Counted from the first letter of the stretch, positions 1 to 9,035 are shown. The stretch is DNA of 64,000 nt from Caballeronia sordidicola (GCF_002220365.1 NZ_MTHB01000110.1:248001-312000); one strand, 5' to 3'. Program-made: numbers and translations. Notes: generated by a model from the letters alone, not told the origin.

Positions 1-65
1 GGACGACGATCGGCTTTGCGAAAAACGATCCGGTCATGAGCGCTGTTCCCGCGATCAAGCCTTGA
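1..65 (+). other. edge fragment, possible C-terminus of an upstream gene
   Basis: An open plus-strand frame runs in from the left edge and ends at a TGA at 63-65; the last residues read TTIGFAKNDPVMSAVPAIKP. A competing reading is a minus-strand gene starting with ATG at 85 and running off the edge (MTAGVVFQGLIAGTALMTGS...), hydrophobic like a transporter N-terminus. Both readings have a GC-rich third position, so I cannot choose between them. No function is assigned. Confidence 0.25.
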
Positions 66-119
66 AACACGACGCCCGCCGTCATTGCGCCGCGTTAGCG
101 GCACAATGCGGAAAAGCGC

Positions 120-150
120 TTGACTTAGAGTGCGCTCTAAGTCCTACCAT
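120..150 (+). promoter_or_regulatory. MerR-type promoter with 19-bp spacer and palindromic operator
   Basis: TTGACT (120-125) and TACCAT (145-150) are separated by 19 bp. That is the stretched spacer typical of promoters that MerR-family activators untwist. A perfect inverted repeat, ACTTAGAG-N4-CTCTAAGT (123-142), fills the spacer. The promoter points into the MerR gene, which suggests autoregulation of the merR-CMD pair. Confidence 0.75.
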
Positions 151-177
151 GCTCTTTGTCGAAACGAGAACGCAGCC

Positions 178-585
178 ATGAAGATAGGTGATATTGCCGA
201 GCAGACGGGCTTCACGGCCCATACGATTCGCTACTATGAACGGATCGGATTGCTCCCGTTCGCGCCGCGAGACAGTACGGGTCAACGTGTCTATGACGCT
301 TCCATCCTCACATGGATCGAGTTTCTGGGCCGGCTTAAAACAACCGGCATGTCGATTCAGGAAATGCTGCGTTATGCCGGGCTTCGCGCACAAGGCGAGG
401 CGACCGAGGAAGCCCGGTGCGAGCTGCTGGCAAAACACCGCGATCAGGTCCGACTCAGGGTGGCGGAACTTCAGGCATGCCTTCTCGTCCTCGACAACAA
501 GATAGATGGTTACGCCAATGCTCAACTGAGGACTGAAAAATGCAAGACACGATCGAACGCCAAGCGAATCAGGAAAGTCGCCTAG
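178..585 (+). CDS. MerR-family transcriptional regulator
   Basis: This protein of about 135 residues starts MKIGDIAEQTGFTAHTIRYYERIGLL, a textbook MerR winged-helix N-terminus. A coiled dimerisation helix follows (residues about 75-115). The C-terminal part is short and has no cysteine cluster, so a metal sensor of the MerR/CueR kind is unlikely. It is closer to the AdhR/NmlR group that senses aldehydes or electrophiles. An upstream in-frame ATG at 130 lies inside the promoter, so I use the ATG at 178. The gene overlaps the next one by 46 bp, so the two are probably co-expressed. The family is certain; the ligand is unknown. Confidence 0.85.
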   Translation: MKIGDIAEQTGFTAHTIRYYERIGLLPFAPRDSTGQRVYDASILTWIEFLGRLKTTGMSIQEMLRYAGLRAQGEATEEARCELLAKHRDQVRLRVAELQACLLVLDNKIDGYANAQLRTEKCKTRSNAKRIRKVA

Positions 586-941
586 AACGGGGCAAACGGG
601 TGTTGTCGGAAATCGACGGGGAAGCCGGGGAGAAGGTGATCGACTCGCTCGCGGATATTGCGCCGGACTTCGCGAAGTACCTGCTTGAATTTCCATTCGG
701 CGATATTTATTCGCGACCGGGCCTGGACATCCGTGCTCGTGAAATCGCCACCATTGCAGCACTCACTGCGCTAGGCAATGCAACGCCCCAGCTTAAGGTT
801 CATATTGCCGCGGGGCTTAACGTGGGTATCAGCCGCGAGGAGATTGTCGAGACCATCATGCAAATGGCCGTGTATGCGGGATTCCCGGCTGCGCTCAATG
901 GCTTGTTCGCCGCGAAGGAAGTTTTCCGCGATCACGTCTGA
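540..941 (+). CDS. carboxymuconolactone decarboxylase family protein
   Basis: This 133-residue all-helical protein matches the CMD fold. The diagnostic stretch is REIATIAALTALGNATPQLK followed by VHIAAGLNVGISREEIVETIMQMAVYAGFPAALNG. It has no cysteine at all, so it is not an AhpD-like CxxC peroxidase. It resembles the gamma-carboxymuconolactone decarboxylase branch, which acts on lactones or is of unknown substrate. It starts inside the end of the merR gene and shares its promoter, so it is the likely target of that regulator, perhaps in an electrophile response. The substrate cannot be told from sequence. Confidence 0.8.
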   Translation: MQDTIERQANQESRLERGKRVLSEIDGEAGEKVIDSLADIAPDFAKYLLEFPFGDIYSRPGLDIRAREIATIAALTALGNATPQLKVHIAAGLNVGISREEIVETIMQMAVYAGFPAALNGLFAAKEVFRDHV

Positions 942-1002
942 GCGGGGTCACGCAAGTGCCCATTCTTGAAGCCTCAGCCCGCATCGCTCACGCCCGCATC
1001 GT

Positions 1003-1902
1003 TCAAGCTAGCACAAGCGTGGGTGCGGGCGCGGGCGTGGCAAGAGGACGCGCAATCTCGAGAAAAGCGTTAAGCGCGGTGCTTGCATACACATCGCGTC
1101 GACGCACGAACATGGTGTCGACGTGAGCATCTTCGGGTGCCACATCATGCATCGCCACGCGGCCCTCGCGCCACGCCGTGGCGACTACGCCTTTCGGCAG
1201 CAGCGTCACGCCTACGCCTGCGGCCACACATCCGAGCATGGCGTCGAGCGAGCCGAATTCCAGCGGCGTGCTGACTCGCAAGCTGTGCCGCGCCAGCACG
1301 AGATCCAGTCGTGTTCTATACGAACATCCAATCCGGAATACGATCGTCTTCACTTCGCCCGACCGCGCAAGCTCAGCGATAGAGTGAACATGACGCGCTG
1401 TCACGAGCACCATTTCCTCGCGAAAGAAGGCCTCGGTGGACAGGTCTTCGTGATGCACGGGACCCGCGACAAACGCGCCGTCCAGCCGGTATTGCAGGAC
1501 GTCGTCGATCAGGCTCGCCGTGGTCCCGGTCCGCAGCGCCATGTCCACTTGCGGATAAGCCAGCGCAAACGACGCGAGCACGTCGGGCATGCGCAGCGCG
1601 GCAGTGGTTTCCAGCGTACCGACGATCAGTGGCCCGCGCGGAACGCCGTCATCCTTGACGGCGCTGCGTGCGTCGTCGAGTAACCGCGCCATCTGTCTGG
1701 AGAAAGGCAATAGCCTGTGGCCCGCAGCCGTCAGTTCCACGCCCCGATGGTGCCGGTGAAAGAGTGGTGCGCCTAATTCTTCTTCCAGCAAGCGAACCCG
1801 CGCCGTGACGTTCGACTGAACAGTATGAAGCTCCAGGGCTGCGCGATTCATGCTGCCGTTTCGCGCGACCGACTCGAATATGCGTAAATCGGCTGCGTCC
1901 AT
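1003..1902 (-). CDS. LysR-family transcriptional regulator
   Basis: This 299-residue protein begins MDAADLRIFESVARNGSMNR, the LysR winged helix-turn-helix, with QSNVTARVRLLEEELGAPLF as recognition and linker helices. The periplasmic-binding-like effector domain follows (about 90-290). I chose the ATG at 1902 over one 11 codons upstream because LysR proteins normally begin a few residues before DLRIF and because GAGAG lies 7 nt upstream. It is divergent from the nitronate monooxygenase gene, with 266 bp between them, the usual layout of a LysR regulator and its target. The effector is unknown. Confidence 0.85.
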   Translation of the reverse strand: MDAADLRIFESVARNGSMNRAALELHTVQSNVTARVRLLEEELGAPLFHRHHRGVELTAAGHRLLPFSRQMARLLDDARSAVKDDGVPRGPLIVGTLETTAALRMPDVLASFALAYPQVDMALRTGTTASLIDDVLQYRLDGAFVAGPVHHEDLSTEAFFREEMVLVTARHVHSIAELARSGEVKTIVFRIGCSYRTRLDLVLARHSLRVSTPLEFGSLDAMLGCVAAGVGVTLLPKGVVATAWREGRVAMHDVAPEDAHVDTMFVRRRDVYASTALNAFLEIARPLATPAPAPTLVLA

Positions 1903-1925
1903 GTCGACTCTCGATATCGGGAAAA

Positions 1926-1942
1926 GTGATAGCAATTATCAC
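1926..1942. promoter_or_regulatory. candidate LysR operator
   Basis: The inverted repeat GTGATA-N5-TATCAC lies 23 bp upstream of the LysR start, in the gap shared with the divergent nitronate monooxygenase gene. Size and position suit LysR autoregulation. There is no direct evidence of binding. Confidence 0.4.
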
Positions 1943-2168
1943 ATCAAAGCGCCGCTCGCTCCTTGAAAGCTTGCTAAGCTTTGCGCTGCTGACGGCGCGG
2001 GTTAAAGGCAGTCTTTAAGTGGAAAGCAGGCGGTTCTATCGAAAAGCAATGGGGCAGTGATGTACGCTTTTAACCGTGGTGCAGCCGTGCCGCGCGTTGG
2101 GTCAAGCCGCGTGCAACGAATGACCTTAAGCCACTCAGGCACCGCGAACATCATCAAGGAGAAAGAGC

Positions 2169-3245
2169 ATGGGCACCTGGCGCGATCGTCGGATTCTCGA
2201 CTTGTTTGGTATTGAAGCACCTATTGTTCTAGGACCCATGGCAGGCCCCGGCACGCCCGAATTGGCCATCGCCGTATGCGAAGCAGGCGGCCTGGGATCG
2301 CTGCCTTGCGCGCTGCTCAGCGTGGAGCAGGCGCGTGACGGCATTGCGTTGATCCGCTCGAAAACGCGTGGCCCGATCAACATCAATTTCTTTTGTCATG
2401 TTCCGCCGCAAACCGATGCAGCGCGCAGCATGGCATGGCGCGCGCGTCTGGCGGAATATTACGTTGAATATGGACTCGATCCGGAAGTGACGCCGCCCGC
2501 GGCGGGCCGTCGCCCGTTCGACAACGACTTTTGCGCGGTCGTGGAAGAATTCAAACCCGAGGTCGTGAGCTTTCATTTCGGACTGCCGGATAAAAGCCTG
2601 TTCGATCGCGTGAAGGCGACTGGCGCGAAAGTCATCGCGTCGGCTACGACCGTAGCGGAAGCGCGCTGGCTCGAGGCGCACGGGTGTGACGCTGTGATTG
2701 CGATGGGCGTTGAAGCAGGCGGGCACCGCGGCAATTTCCTGACGCAGGACTATGCCGCTCAGGTCGGCACATTCGCGCTGGTGCCGCAAGTAGCGGATGC
2801 CGTCAGCGTTCCCGTGATCGCCGCCGGCGGCATAACCGATGCGCGCGGAATTGTTGCTGCGTTCGCGCTGGGCGCGTCGGCTGTGCAGATGGGGACCGCC
2901 TATCTCTTTTGCCCGGAGGCGAAAGTGCCGGAGGTGCATCGTATAGCGCTGCGCGAGTGCCAGGATGACTCCACTGTATTGACGAACATATTCACGGGCC
3001 GGCCGGCTCGCGGCATCATCAATCGGGCGATCCGCGAACTGGGCCCGCTGTCCAGTGTGGCGCCTGCCTTTCCACTTGCTGGCGCCGCGCTGGCGCCGCT
3101 CAAGGCCAAGGCAGAGCAGGCAGGGAAGGGCGACTTCACGAGCCTGTGGTCGGGACAAGCGGCTCGGCTTGGGCGTGAACTGCCTGCGGGCGAATTGACG
3201 CGCGTGTTGATCAGCGAATCGCTGGCGAAGATGGCCCAGGCTTGA
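2169..3245 (+). CDS. nitronate monooxygenase / 2-nitropropane dioxygenase family enzyme
   Basis: This 358-residue FMN-dependent TIM-barrel enzyme has PIVLGPMAGPGTPELAIAV at the N terminus, the catalytic-region motif MGVEAGGHRGNF (conserved His) and the phosphate-binding end VIAAGGITDARGIVAAFALG. Length and motifs fit class I nitronate monooxygenases, which oxidise alkyl nitronates such as propionate 3-nitronate to aldehyde and nitrite. AAGGAG lies just upstream of the ATG. The divergent LysR gene is its probable regulator. Some family members are enoyl reductases, so the substrate stays open. A link to the N-oxide chemistry at 22.7 kb is possible but not supported by position. Confidence 0.85.
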   Translation: MGTWRDRRILDLFGIEAPIVLGPMAGPGTPELAIAVCEAGGLGSLPCALLSVEQARDGIALIRSKTRGPININFFCHVPPQTDAARSMAWRARLAEYYVEYGLDPEVTPPAAGRRPFDNDFCAVVEEFKPEVVSFHFGLPDKSLFDRVKATGAKVIASATTVAEARWLEAHGCDAVIAMGVEAGGHRGNFLTQDYAAQVGTFALVPQVADAVSVPVIAAGGITDARGIVAAFALGASAVQMGTAYLFCPEAKVPEVHRIALRECQDDSTVLTNIFTGRPARGIINRAIRELGPLSSVAPAFPLAGAALAPLKAKAEQAGKGDFTSLWSGQAARLGRELPAGELTRVLISESLAKMAQA

Positions 3246-3301
3246 CGTGCTGCCGTGACGTTCACGCTGCGTGTTTCATGCGGACAATGCGTTAAAAGCG
3301 C

Positions 3302-4705
3302 TCACCCATGCATCGCTGCCTCGAGCACGGTAAAAACGCGCGGGTCTGTCGACTGAGCGACGTTAAAGCGCAGGAAATGGCTGGCGGACTGCGCGACGCT
3401 AAACGCATTGCCCGGCGCAAGGATGACGTTCTCGGCCAGTGCCCGGCGGGCAACGTCCGTTGCATCAAGTCCTTCGGGCAGCTTGCACCAGAGAAACATC
3501 CCGCCTCGCGGCTCGATCCACGGTTCGATACCAAGTGCTTCCAGCCGCGCACTTGTTTGACCCATCGCACGGGACAGCCGCTCTCGCAAGTTCTCCATGT
3601 GCTTTCTGTACGTGCCGTCTTTCAGCACGCCGAGGATGAGTTCGCCGGAAAGACGTCCGCCGCCAAACGAGGTGGCAATCTTTAAATCGATCAATCGCTC
3701 GACCCAGTCGCGTCGCACCGCGATAAAACCGCAGCGTACCGACGCCGAGAGGCTCTTGGAAAAGCTGCCGATATGAACGACTCGCTCCAGACCGTCGAAC
3801 GCTGCCAGACGAGGCGCGGATTCGTGCTCGAAGTCGCCGAAGATATCGTCTTCGATAATTGTTAGACCCGACTGGTCCGCGAGCTTCAGAAGCCGATGGG
3901 CCACGACCGGCGAAAGCGTTGCGCCCGTCGGGTTATGAAGCGCCGAATTGGTGATATAGAGCCGCGGCCGATGCTCCGCGAGTGCCTGCGCGAACAGCTC
4001 GATATCGGGACCTGCCGGCGTATACGGAACGCTGACGACCTTGGCCCGGTGAGCACGCAGCAAGGCGAGGAAATTGAAGTAACAGGGGTCATCGACGAGT
4101 ACCGTATCGCCCGGTTCGAGCAGCAGACGGCATAACAGGTCGATGGCTTGCGTGCCGGATTCGGTGAGGATGATCTGATCGGGCGCCGCCTCGATGCCGC
4201 GATCCGCCATGCGGCGGGCAAGCAGTTGCCGCAGCGCCGGGAGCCCGAGGGATGTGCCGTAGTCGGCCAGCACGGCCGCGTCGGTGCGCGCGACGGATCT
4301 CAATGCACGGCGCAGCCCCGCCTCGGGCAGCCACGATGCAGGCAGCCAGCCGCAACCGGGTTTCAGGGCATTCGCGCCGGCCTCCAGCGATTGCCGCGAC
4401 ACCCACAACGGATCGACAACGCGGTCCAGGCGCGGGCCCAACTCAGCGAGCGACAGCGGCGGCAGGTGTCCGGCGACGTAAAAGCCCGAACCGCGGCGTG
4501 ACTGGATGACCCCTTCCGCAGCGAGGCGATCATAGGCCTCCACCACGGTGGACTTTGAAACTTGCAAGGTTTCGGCGAAGCCCCGGATGGATGGAACCTT
4601 GGCACCGGGCGCAAGGGTACGTCCGGCAATCCGCTGCCGGATGGCCTGCATGACACGCTCGACCAGTGTGCCAGCGTCGGTGTCAAAAAAAGTGGTGTCT
4701 TCCAT
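3302..4705 (-). CDS. MocR/PdxR-type GntR-aminotransferase fusion regulator
   Basis: This 467-residue protein has an N-terminal GntR winged helix (LVERVMQAIRQRIAGRTLAP, then VPSIRGFAETLQVSKSTVVEAYDRL, residues about 12-80). A linker joins it to a fold-type I aminotransferase domain (about 110-460) with the PLP lysine in HIGSFSKSLSASVRCGFI. MocR proteins sense PLP or an amino-acid adduct and control a neighbouring gene. Here the divergent neighbour is an EamA exporter, a common MocR pairing. ACTGT boxes lie between the two genes. The family is clear; the ligand is unknown. Confidence 0.88.
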   Translation of the reverse strand: MEDTTFFDTDAGTLVERVMQAIRQRIAGRTLAPGAKVPSIRGFAETLQVSKSTVVEAYDRLAAEGVIQSRRGSGFYVAGHLPPLSLAELGPRLDRVVDPLWVSRQSLEAGANALKPGCGWLPASWLPEAGLRRALRSVARTDAAVLADYGTSLGLPALRQLLARRMADRGIEAAPDQIILTESGTQAIDLLCRLLLEPGDTVLVDDPCYFNFLALLRAHRAKVVSVPYTPAGPDIELFAQALAEHRPRLYITNSALHNPTGATLSPVVAHRLLKLADQSGLTIIEDDIFGDFEHESAPRLAAFDGLERVVHIGSFSKSLSASVRCGFIAVRRDWVERLIDLKIATSFGGGRLSGELILGVLKDGTYRKHMENLRERLSRAMGQTSARLEALGIEPWIEPRGGMFLWCKLPEGLDATDVARRALAENVILAPGNAFSVAQSASHFLRFNVAQSTDPRVFTVLEAAMHG

Positions 4706-4724
4706 GTGTACTGATTTTTAACCC

Positions 4725-4755
4725 ATACAGTTTTCCCTGACTGTAGTGCACTGTC
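4725..4755. promoter_or_regulatory. repeated ACTGT boxes between mocR and the EamA gene
   Basis: Three boxes lie in the divergent gap: ATACAGT (4725-4731, inverted), ACTGTA (4740-4745) and ACTGTC (4750-4755). MocR regulators typically bind short direct and inverted repeats of this kind. The assignment rests only on position and repetition. Confidence 0.4.
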
Positions 4756-4811
4756 TCTGGAAAATCCATGCTTTGTGGGCCGATACTGGCTAGCTGAAAT
4801 AGGGGAGCATG

Positions 4812-5699
4812 ATGGATAAGACGGCAAGCGGATGGATGAACGGTTTCCTCGGGATGCTGATTTTCAGTGGTTCATTGCCCGCGACACGCGTCGCGGTCGC
4901 GGCCTTCGACCCGGTCTTCCTCACGGTTGCGCGTGCTGGAATTGCGGGCTTGTTGGGTCTTGCGCTCTTACTGGTGTTCCGGCAAAAGCGGCCCGAACGA
5001 GGTGATCTGATTTCACTCGCGGTGGTGGCGTTCGGTGTCGTCGTCGGCTTTCCGCTGCTCACTGCCCTTGCGCTCAAGCACATCACCGCCGCTCATTCGG
5101 TTGTCTTTGTTGCGTTGCTGCCGCTTTCGACGGCGATCTTCGGCGTGCTGCGTGGAGGTGAACGCCCCCGTCCTGCGTTCTGGCTGTTTTCTGGCTTCGG
5201 TGCCTTGCTTGTAGCGGGTTTTGCGCTGGTTCGAGGAACGGGGGCATCACCCGTAGGCGATCTGCTGATGTTCGCGGCTATCATCGTCTGCGGGCTCGGT
5301 TATGCAGAAGGCGGCAGGCTTTCGCGCAAGCTTGGCGGCTGGCAGGTGATCTCGTGGGCGCTCGTGTTGTCGCTGCCTGTCATGGCGCCGCTGGCACTGG
5401 CCACCATGCCTTCGACGTGGGCCGACGTGGGTCAATCGGCATGGATGGGACTTGCCTACGTGTCCTTGTTCAGCATGTTGATTGGCTTCGTGTTCTGGTA
5501 TCGAGGCTTGGCTCAGGGTGGTATTGCGGCGGTGGGGCAGTTGCAATTACTGCAGCCGTTCTTCGGGCTCGTGCTTGCCGCGACGTTGTTGCATGAGCCG
5601 GTCGGCTGGCCGATGGTGGCCGTTGCAACGGCGGTGGTGCTGTGTGTGGTCGGCGCCAAGCGGTTCGCGCGACCGTCGAATGCCGTGTTATCGCGTTAG
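4812..5699 (+). CDS. EamA/DMT-family transporter
   Basis: This 295-residue inner-membrane protein has about ten hydrophobic segments arranged as two EamA repeats, as in drug/metabolite exporters. Recognisable parts are ...FDPVFLTVARAGIAGLLGLA, LKHITAAHSVVFVALLPLS and the C-terminal GGIAAVGQLQLLQPFFGLVLA. Two ATGs occur in tandem. I prefer the second (4812) because AGGGGAG sits too close to the first. It is divergent from the MocR gene, so it probably exports an amino acid or related compound under MocR control. The substrate is unknown. Confidence 0.8.
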   Translation: MDKTASGWMNGFLGMLIFSGSLPATRVAVAAFDPVFLTVARAGIAGLLGLALLLVFRQKRPERGDLISLAVVAFGVVVGFPLLTALALKHITAAHSVVFVALLPLSTAIFGVLRGGERPRPAFWLFSGFGALLVAGFALVRGTGASPVGDLLMFAAIIVCGLGYAEGGRLSRKLGGWQVISWALVLSLPVMAPLALATMPSTWADVGQSAWMGLAYVSLFSMLIGFVFWYRGLAQGGIAAVGQLQLLQPFFGLVLAATLLHEPVGWPMVAVATAVVLCVVGAKRFARPSNAVLSR

Positions 5700-5832
5700 T
5701 GTATTCCCGGCGGTATTCCCGGCGGCCGCAATGAGCGCGGCTCGGCGCTGGTTGAGCCTGGGCAAGCTCATCACGACCGCCCGGAAACCTTCTTTTTATT
5801 TACCCGCGGCGATCCATCCTTATCCGATGCCG

Positions 5833-6819
5833 CTATTGAACGTCGACGACTATTTTTCCCTTGTTGCTTCCCGCTGCAATAGCCTGGTAAGCGAGGTCGG
5901 CGCTAGCCAGATCGAAACCGCGTGGGTCTACTCTGGGCACGAGCTTTCCCGCTTCGACGAGTTGCGTCGCTACCTGCAGGATTTCTCCATGATGCTCACG
6001 GTGTTTGCCGGTTAGCAGCGGTGCGAGCGTGAATACGCCCGAGTACGTTGCTTCGCGGAATGACAGCGGTGCGAGGGCGTGGGTGCCCCAGCCGAGCGCG
6101 CTCACAACATGCCCGAATTGCTTGACCGCCGAAAAGGACGCGTCCAGCGTTGCCCCGCCAACCGTATCGGCCACCAGGTCAAAACCTTCTCCGCCCGTGT
6201 ATTGCTGAACGTATTGCTCCACCGAGTATTCACGATAGTCGATAGCAGTCGCGCCATAGCTCCCCATGAGTTCGGCATCACCGTTGCTCACCGTTGCAAA
6301 AACGCGCGCGCCCAATGCTTGCGCGAGTTGCACCGATACATGCCCGACACCACCCGCTCCGCCTTGTACAAGCACTGTTTGCCCCGCTTTCACCTGCGCC
6401 CTGTCCACGATCCCCTGATAAGAAGCGATGAAGCTGAGCGGCAGGGCTGCGGCTTCTTTCATCGACAGGTTGGAAGGCTTCAACGCGATCAGCCGCGCAT
6501 CGACTGCTGCACACTGAGCGAGCGAGCCCTGGATGCCGCCAACACCGCCAGTCATTCCGTACACCTCATCACCCACCTTGAACTGAGTGATGCCCGGCCC
6601 AACTGCTTCGACCACGCCCGCCATATCGATACCCAGCACCAGAGGCAGTGGATGCCTGGCATGTGCTGCGCTGCCGGCGCGAATCTTGGTGTCCAGCGGA
6701 TTCAGGCCGCTCGCCTTAATACGGACCAGCACCTGGCCGGCTTGCACGCTCGGTTGAGGAGTCTGCGTCAGTTCAAGCGGGCCGTTATAGCGGTTCAGAA
6801 CCAGCGCTTGCATGTTCAT
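5833..6819 (-). CDS. quinone oxidoreductase-like medium-chain dehydrogenase
   Basis: This is a 328-residue zinc-independent MDR enzyme. The GroES-like N-terminal half includes VLVRIKASGLNPLDTKIRAG. The Rossmann half carries VLVQGGAGGVGHVSVQLAQAL, which binds NADPH. No structural-zinc cysteine cluster is visible, which fits the quinone oxidoreductase/enoyl reductase branch. I use the ATG at 6819 because GGGAGAAAC precedes it; a farther upstream start adds 17 atypical residues. It is divergent from a LysR gene, its likely regulator. Possible role: NADPH-dependent reduction of quinones or reactive alkenals. Confidence 0.82.
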   Translation of the reverse strand: MNMQALVLNRYNGPLELTQTPQPSVQAGQVLVRIKASGLNPLDTKIRAGSAAHARHPLPLVLGIDMAGVVEAVGPGITQFKVGDEVYGMTGGVGGIQGSLAQCAAVDARLIALKPSNLSMKEAAALPLSFIASYQGIVDRAQVKAGQTVLVQGGAGGVGHVSVQLAQALGARVFATVSNGDAELMGSYGATAIDYREYSVEQYVQQYTGGEGFDLVADTVGGATLDASFSAVKQFGHVVSALGWGTHALAPLSFREATYSGVFTLAPLLTGKHREHHGEILQVATQLVEAGKLVPRVDPRGFDLASADLAYQAIAAGSNKGKIVVDVQ

Positions 6820-6931
6820 GGTGTTTCTCCCGGGAAATCGAGCGAATTTGCTTGATTCATCTTCGTCCATGCGGGAAATTACGACAATCGACGTTATTGC
6901 ACGGCGACCAAACGTTTATGCATGAGGAAAA

Positions 6932-7786
6932 ATGGACTGGGGCGATGTTCGGATTTTCCTGGCGATTGCCCGCACGGGTTCGCTTGGCGCGGCCGCTAAG
7001 CGGACCGGTCAAACACAACCGACAATGGGGCGGCGGCTGCGAGCGCTCGAATCGGCAGTCGGCCAAACCCTGTTTCAACGCACCACGGACGGTTTTGTCC
7101 TGACAGATGAAGGCGCAGCCGTTCTAATGCACGCGGAGCGTATGGAGGAGGACGCACTCGCCTTCGAGCGCTCTTTGGCCGGCAAGGAGCAGCATCTTAC
7201 TGGCGTGCTGCGGGTGTCATCATCGGACTGGTTTGGCATTCACGTCCTGACGCCGCTCTTCGCTGAATTCCTTGAGGCCAATCCGCGCGTGAGCATCGAA
7301 CTAGTGACCGATTCCCGCCAATTCAATCTTGCAAGGCGTGACGCGGACCTGCTGTTTCGCATCACGCAGTTCGACGAGGCCGACGTGATTCAGCGTAAGT
7401 TCATGCACATGGACTATGCGCTTTACTCTCCGGTCGACATGGTTCCTCCACAGCTGGGCGACGGTGAGGGGTATAACCTCGTCACTATGGACAGCGCATT
7501 TGGAACGCTGCCCGATGTCGATTGGGTAAGACGCGTTTTGCCGAAAGCGCACGTGGCGTTTGGCAGTAACAACCGCGGCGCGCAAGCCAGGATGTGTGCG
7601 GAGGGTGGCGGACTGGCGGTCCTCCCCTGCGCGCTCGGCGACAATACGACCGGCATACACCGCATTGATCTGGGAGAGACGCCGCCCGGCCGCGACGTTT
7701 GGTTCGGCTATCATCGCGACCTGCGCCGGCTTGGAAGGCTGCGGGCGCTGCTTGACCTGGTTATCGATCGATTGGCGACTGCGTGA
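6932..7786 (+). CDS. LysR-family transcriptional regulator
   Basis: This 284-residue protein begins MDWGDVRIFLAIARTGSLGA with the LysR helix-turn-helix TGQTQPTMGRRLRALESAVG. The effector domain follows (about 90-280). It is a little shorter than the usual 300 residues and ends with a compact C-terminus, as in the branch near AllS-like and uncharacterised oxidative-stress LysRs. It is divergent from the quinone oxidoreductase-like gene with a gap of about 110 bp and is probably its regulator. Confidence 0.85.
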   Translation: MDWGDVRIFLAIARTGSLGAAAKRTGQTQPTMGRRLRALESAVGQTLFQRTTDGFVLTDEGAAVLMHAERMEEDALAFERSLAGKEQHLTGVLRVSSSDWFGIHVLTPLFAEFLEANPRVSIELVTDSRQFNLARRDADLLFRITQFDEADVIQRKFMHMDYALYSPVDMVPPQLGDGEGYNLVTMDSAFGTLPDVDWVRRVLPKAHVAFGSNNRGAQARMCAEGGGLAVLPCALGDNTTGIHRIDLGETPPGRDVWFGYHRDLRRLGRLRALLDLVIDRLATA

Positions 7787-8451
7787 ATCCTGTAGTCCCT
7801 TCGATTTAACTCCTCCACCGTCTGCTTTCAATAAGCTTCCGGCGAAACGCTGGTCAATGCGCAACGGAAAACGCGAATAGAACCAGAATATTGCCGTGCG
7901 CGTATCGCTCCAGCAATACGTTGCACTCGGCAGCCTGAAAGATCGCACGCTTGCAAATACGCGTTTTTTAATGAGCCGGAATTCCGGTGACCGAATTGTT
8001 TCACCCGCTTCGGAGTCTGACCCTGCGTGTAAGATATCGTTAATATCAATGCCTGGATCTGTTGGGCTAGGCGTGGTATTTGTGTCCTATTGACCTGCAA
8101 CGCGGCTGTTTCCGATGCGACCCGTCGTGATGCGCGTACACTAGTAACTGTTTCAGCGAATAGGCCCGTGAGGGAACCATCCCTGCGTGCAGGCAGCCCC
8201 TCCTTAATCGCCGGCTGGTAAAGCATGTTGCCGTTCGCGGCGTCACCGCTACGAAGACTCCGACGAAGTTCGCAGGCCGGAATGCCGCTAATCAGGCAGA
8301 CGTGGTCTGTTCGCCGATCGGACAGGCTGACTGAGACCTTGCGGCGCGCAAGCCATTAAAAAGCGAACACTCTGCGCCGACCTTCGTTGATCAATACGCA
8401 GTTGAACATCCATACAACTTCAAAGAACGACTTTTTATAATGCAAACGGAA
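7787..8451. other. 665-bp gap with no convincing gene
   Basis: No frame here shows a protein family or good codon bias on either strand, and I see no tRNA or clear terminator. It is more AT-rich around 7960-8090 than its flanks. TATAAT at 8436-8441 matches the -10 consensus just before the H-NS start but has no good -35 partner at 17 bp. Confidence 0.5.
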
Positions 8452-8754
8452 ATGCCCACCCTTAAAGAACTGCTCGCGCAACGCGAAGCACTTCAAGATC
8501 AATTGAACGTCGCTCGACAGCGCCAGGCCGAAGTCGTCCTCGCTGAAATAGTCGCAAAGATGGGCGAATATAAGATATCGCTTGCCGAACTGATGGGACA
8601 CACCACTCAAGTCAAGGCGGTTGCAGCGGTGGCCGCGACAACGGGCGCACCAAAATATCGTGACGTAGTGAGCGGTGCGACCTGGACGGGACGTGGCCGG
8701 GCTCCTCACTGGATCGTCGACAAGAACCGTGACGAGTTCCTGGTAATTGCCTGA
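8452..8754 (+). CDS. H-NS family nucleoid protein
   Basis: This protein of about 100 residues has an N-terminal coiled coil (MPTLKELLAQREALQDQLNV...) for oligomerisation. The C-terminal DNA-binding motif is KYRDVVSGATWTGRGRAPHWI, the AT-hook-like loop of burkholderial H-NS proteins (usual form YRDPVSGATWTGRGRAP). It is a compact single-copy type as in the BpH3 group. An in-frame ATG four codons upstream lies on a TATAAT. I prefer the second ATG because MxTLKELLAQRE is the family's usual start. It probably silences AT-rich or foreign DNA. Confidence 0.85.
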   Translation: MPTLKELLAQREALQDQLNVARQRQAEVVLAEIVAKMGEYKISLAELMGHTTQVKAVAAVAATTGAPKYRDVVSGATWTGRGRAPHWIVDKNRDEFLVIA

Positions 8755-8983
8755 ACCGGTATCGTTGCGTGGGGCATCGACGCATCGGCGGTGCGCCATG
8801 CGATTACGCAAAGCGGGCAAGCCTCGCTCGCGGCATTCCAAAAAATCCCGACGTCCGGGTGAAAAGCTTGAGCGACACGTAAGGCCCCACTGAAGACGAA
8901 TTGACGCCTTCGCCCGATGTCGATAAGCGGGCGGGTCGGGCGTCGCGCGTTCTGATCGACGAAGCACTTCCTCCATTCCCGTA

Positions 8984-9035
8984 TTGACGCACTACGCGAG
9001 ATGCGAGCTATACTCAAGCAGTTGCATATGCATCT
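8984..9035 (+). promoter_or_regulatory. promoter and operator of the MarR gene
   Basis: TTGACG (8984-8989) and TATACT (9009-9014) are 19 bp apart. The near-palindrome AGTTGCATATGCATCT (9020-9035) covers the expected start of transcription. It matches the perfect palindrome found before the tautomerase gene (9693-9708) at 11 of 16 positions. This fits autorepression by the MarR protein encoded at 9136. The leader to the ATG is about 115 nt. Confidence 0.5.

Noticed and set aside
82-762. Long minus-strand open frame opposite the MerR and CMD genes
   Set aside because: It has no family features, and its opposite strand holds two clear genes with a good promoter; it is a GC-rich antisense frame.
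2169-3245. Nitronate monooxygenase as part of the diazeniumdiolate pathway
   Set aside because: It is 18 kb away, has its own LysR regulator and no Fur box; such enzymes are common.
8436-8441. TATAAT as the H-NS promoter
   Set aside because: No acceptable -35 at 16-18 bp, and the resulting transcript would start almost at the start codon; it is kept only as a remark.
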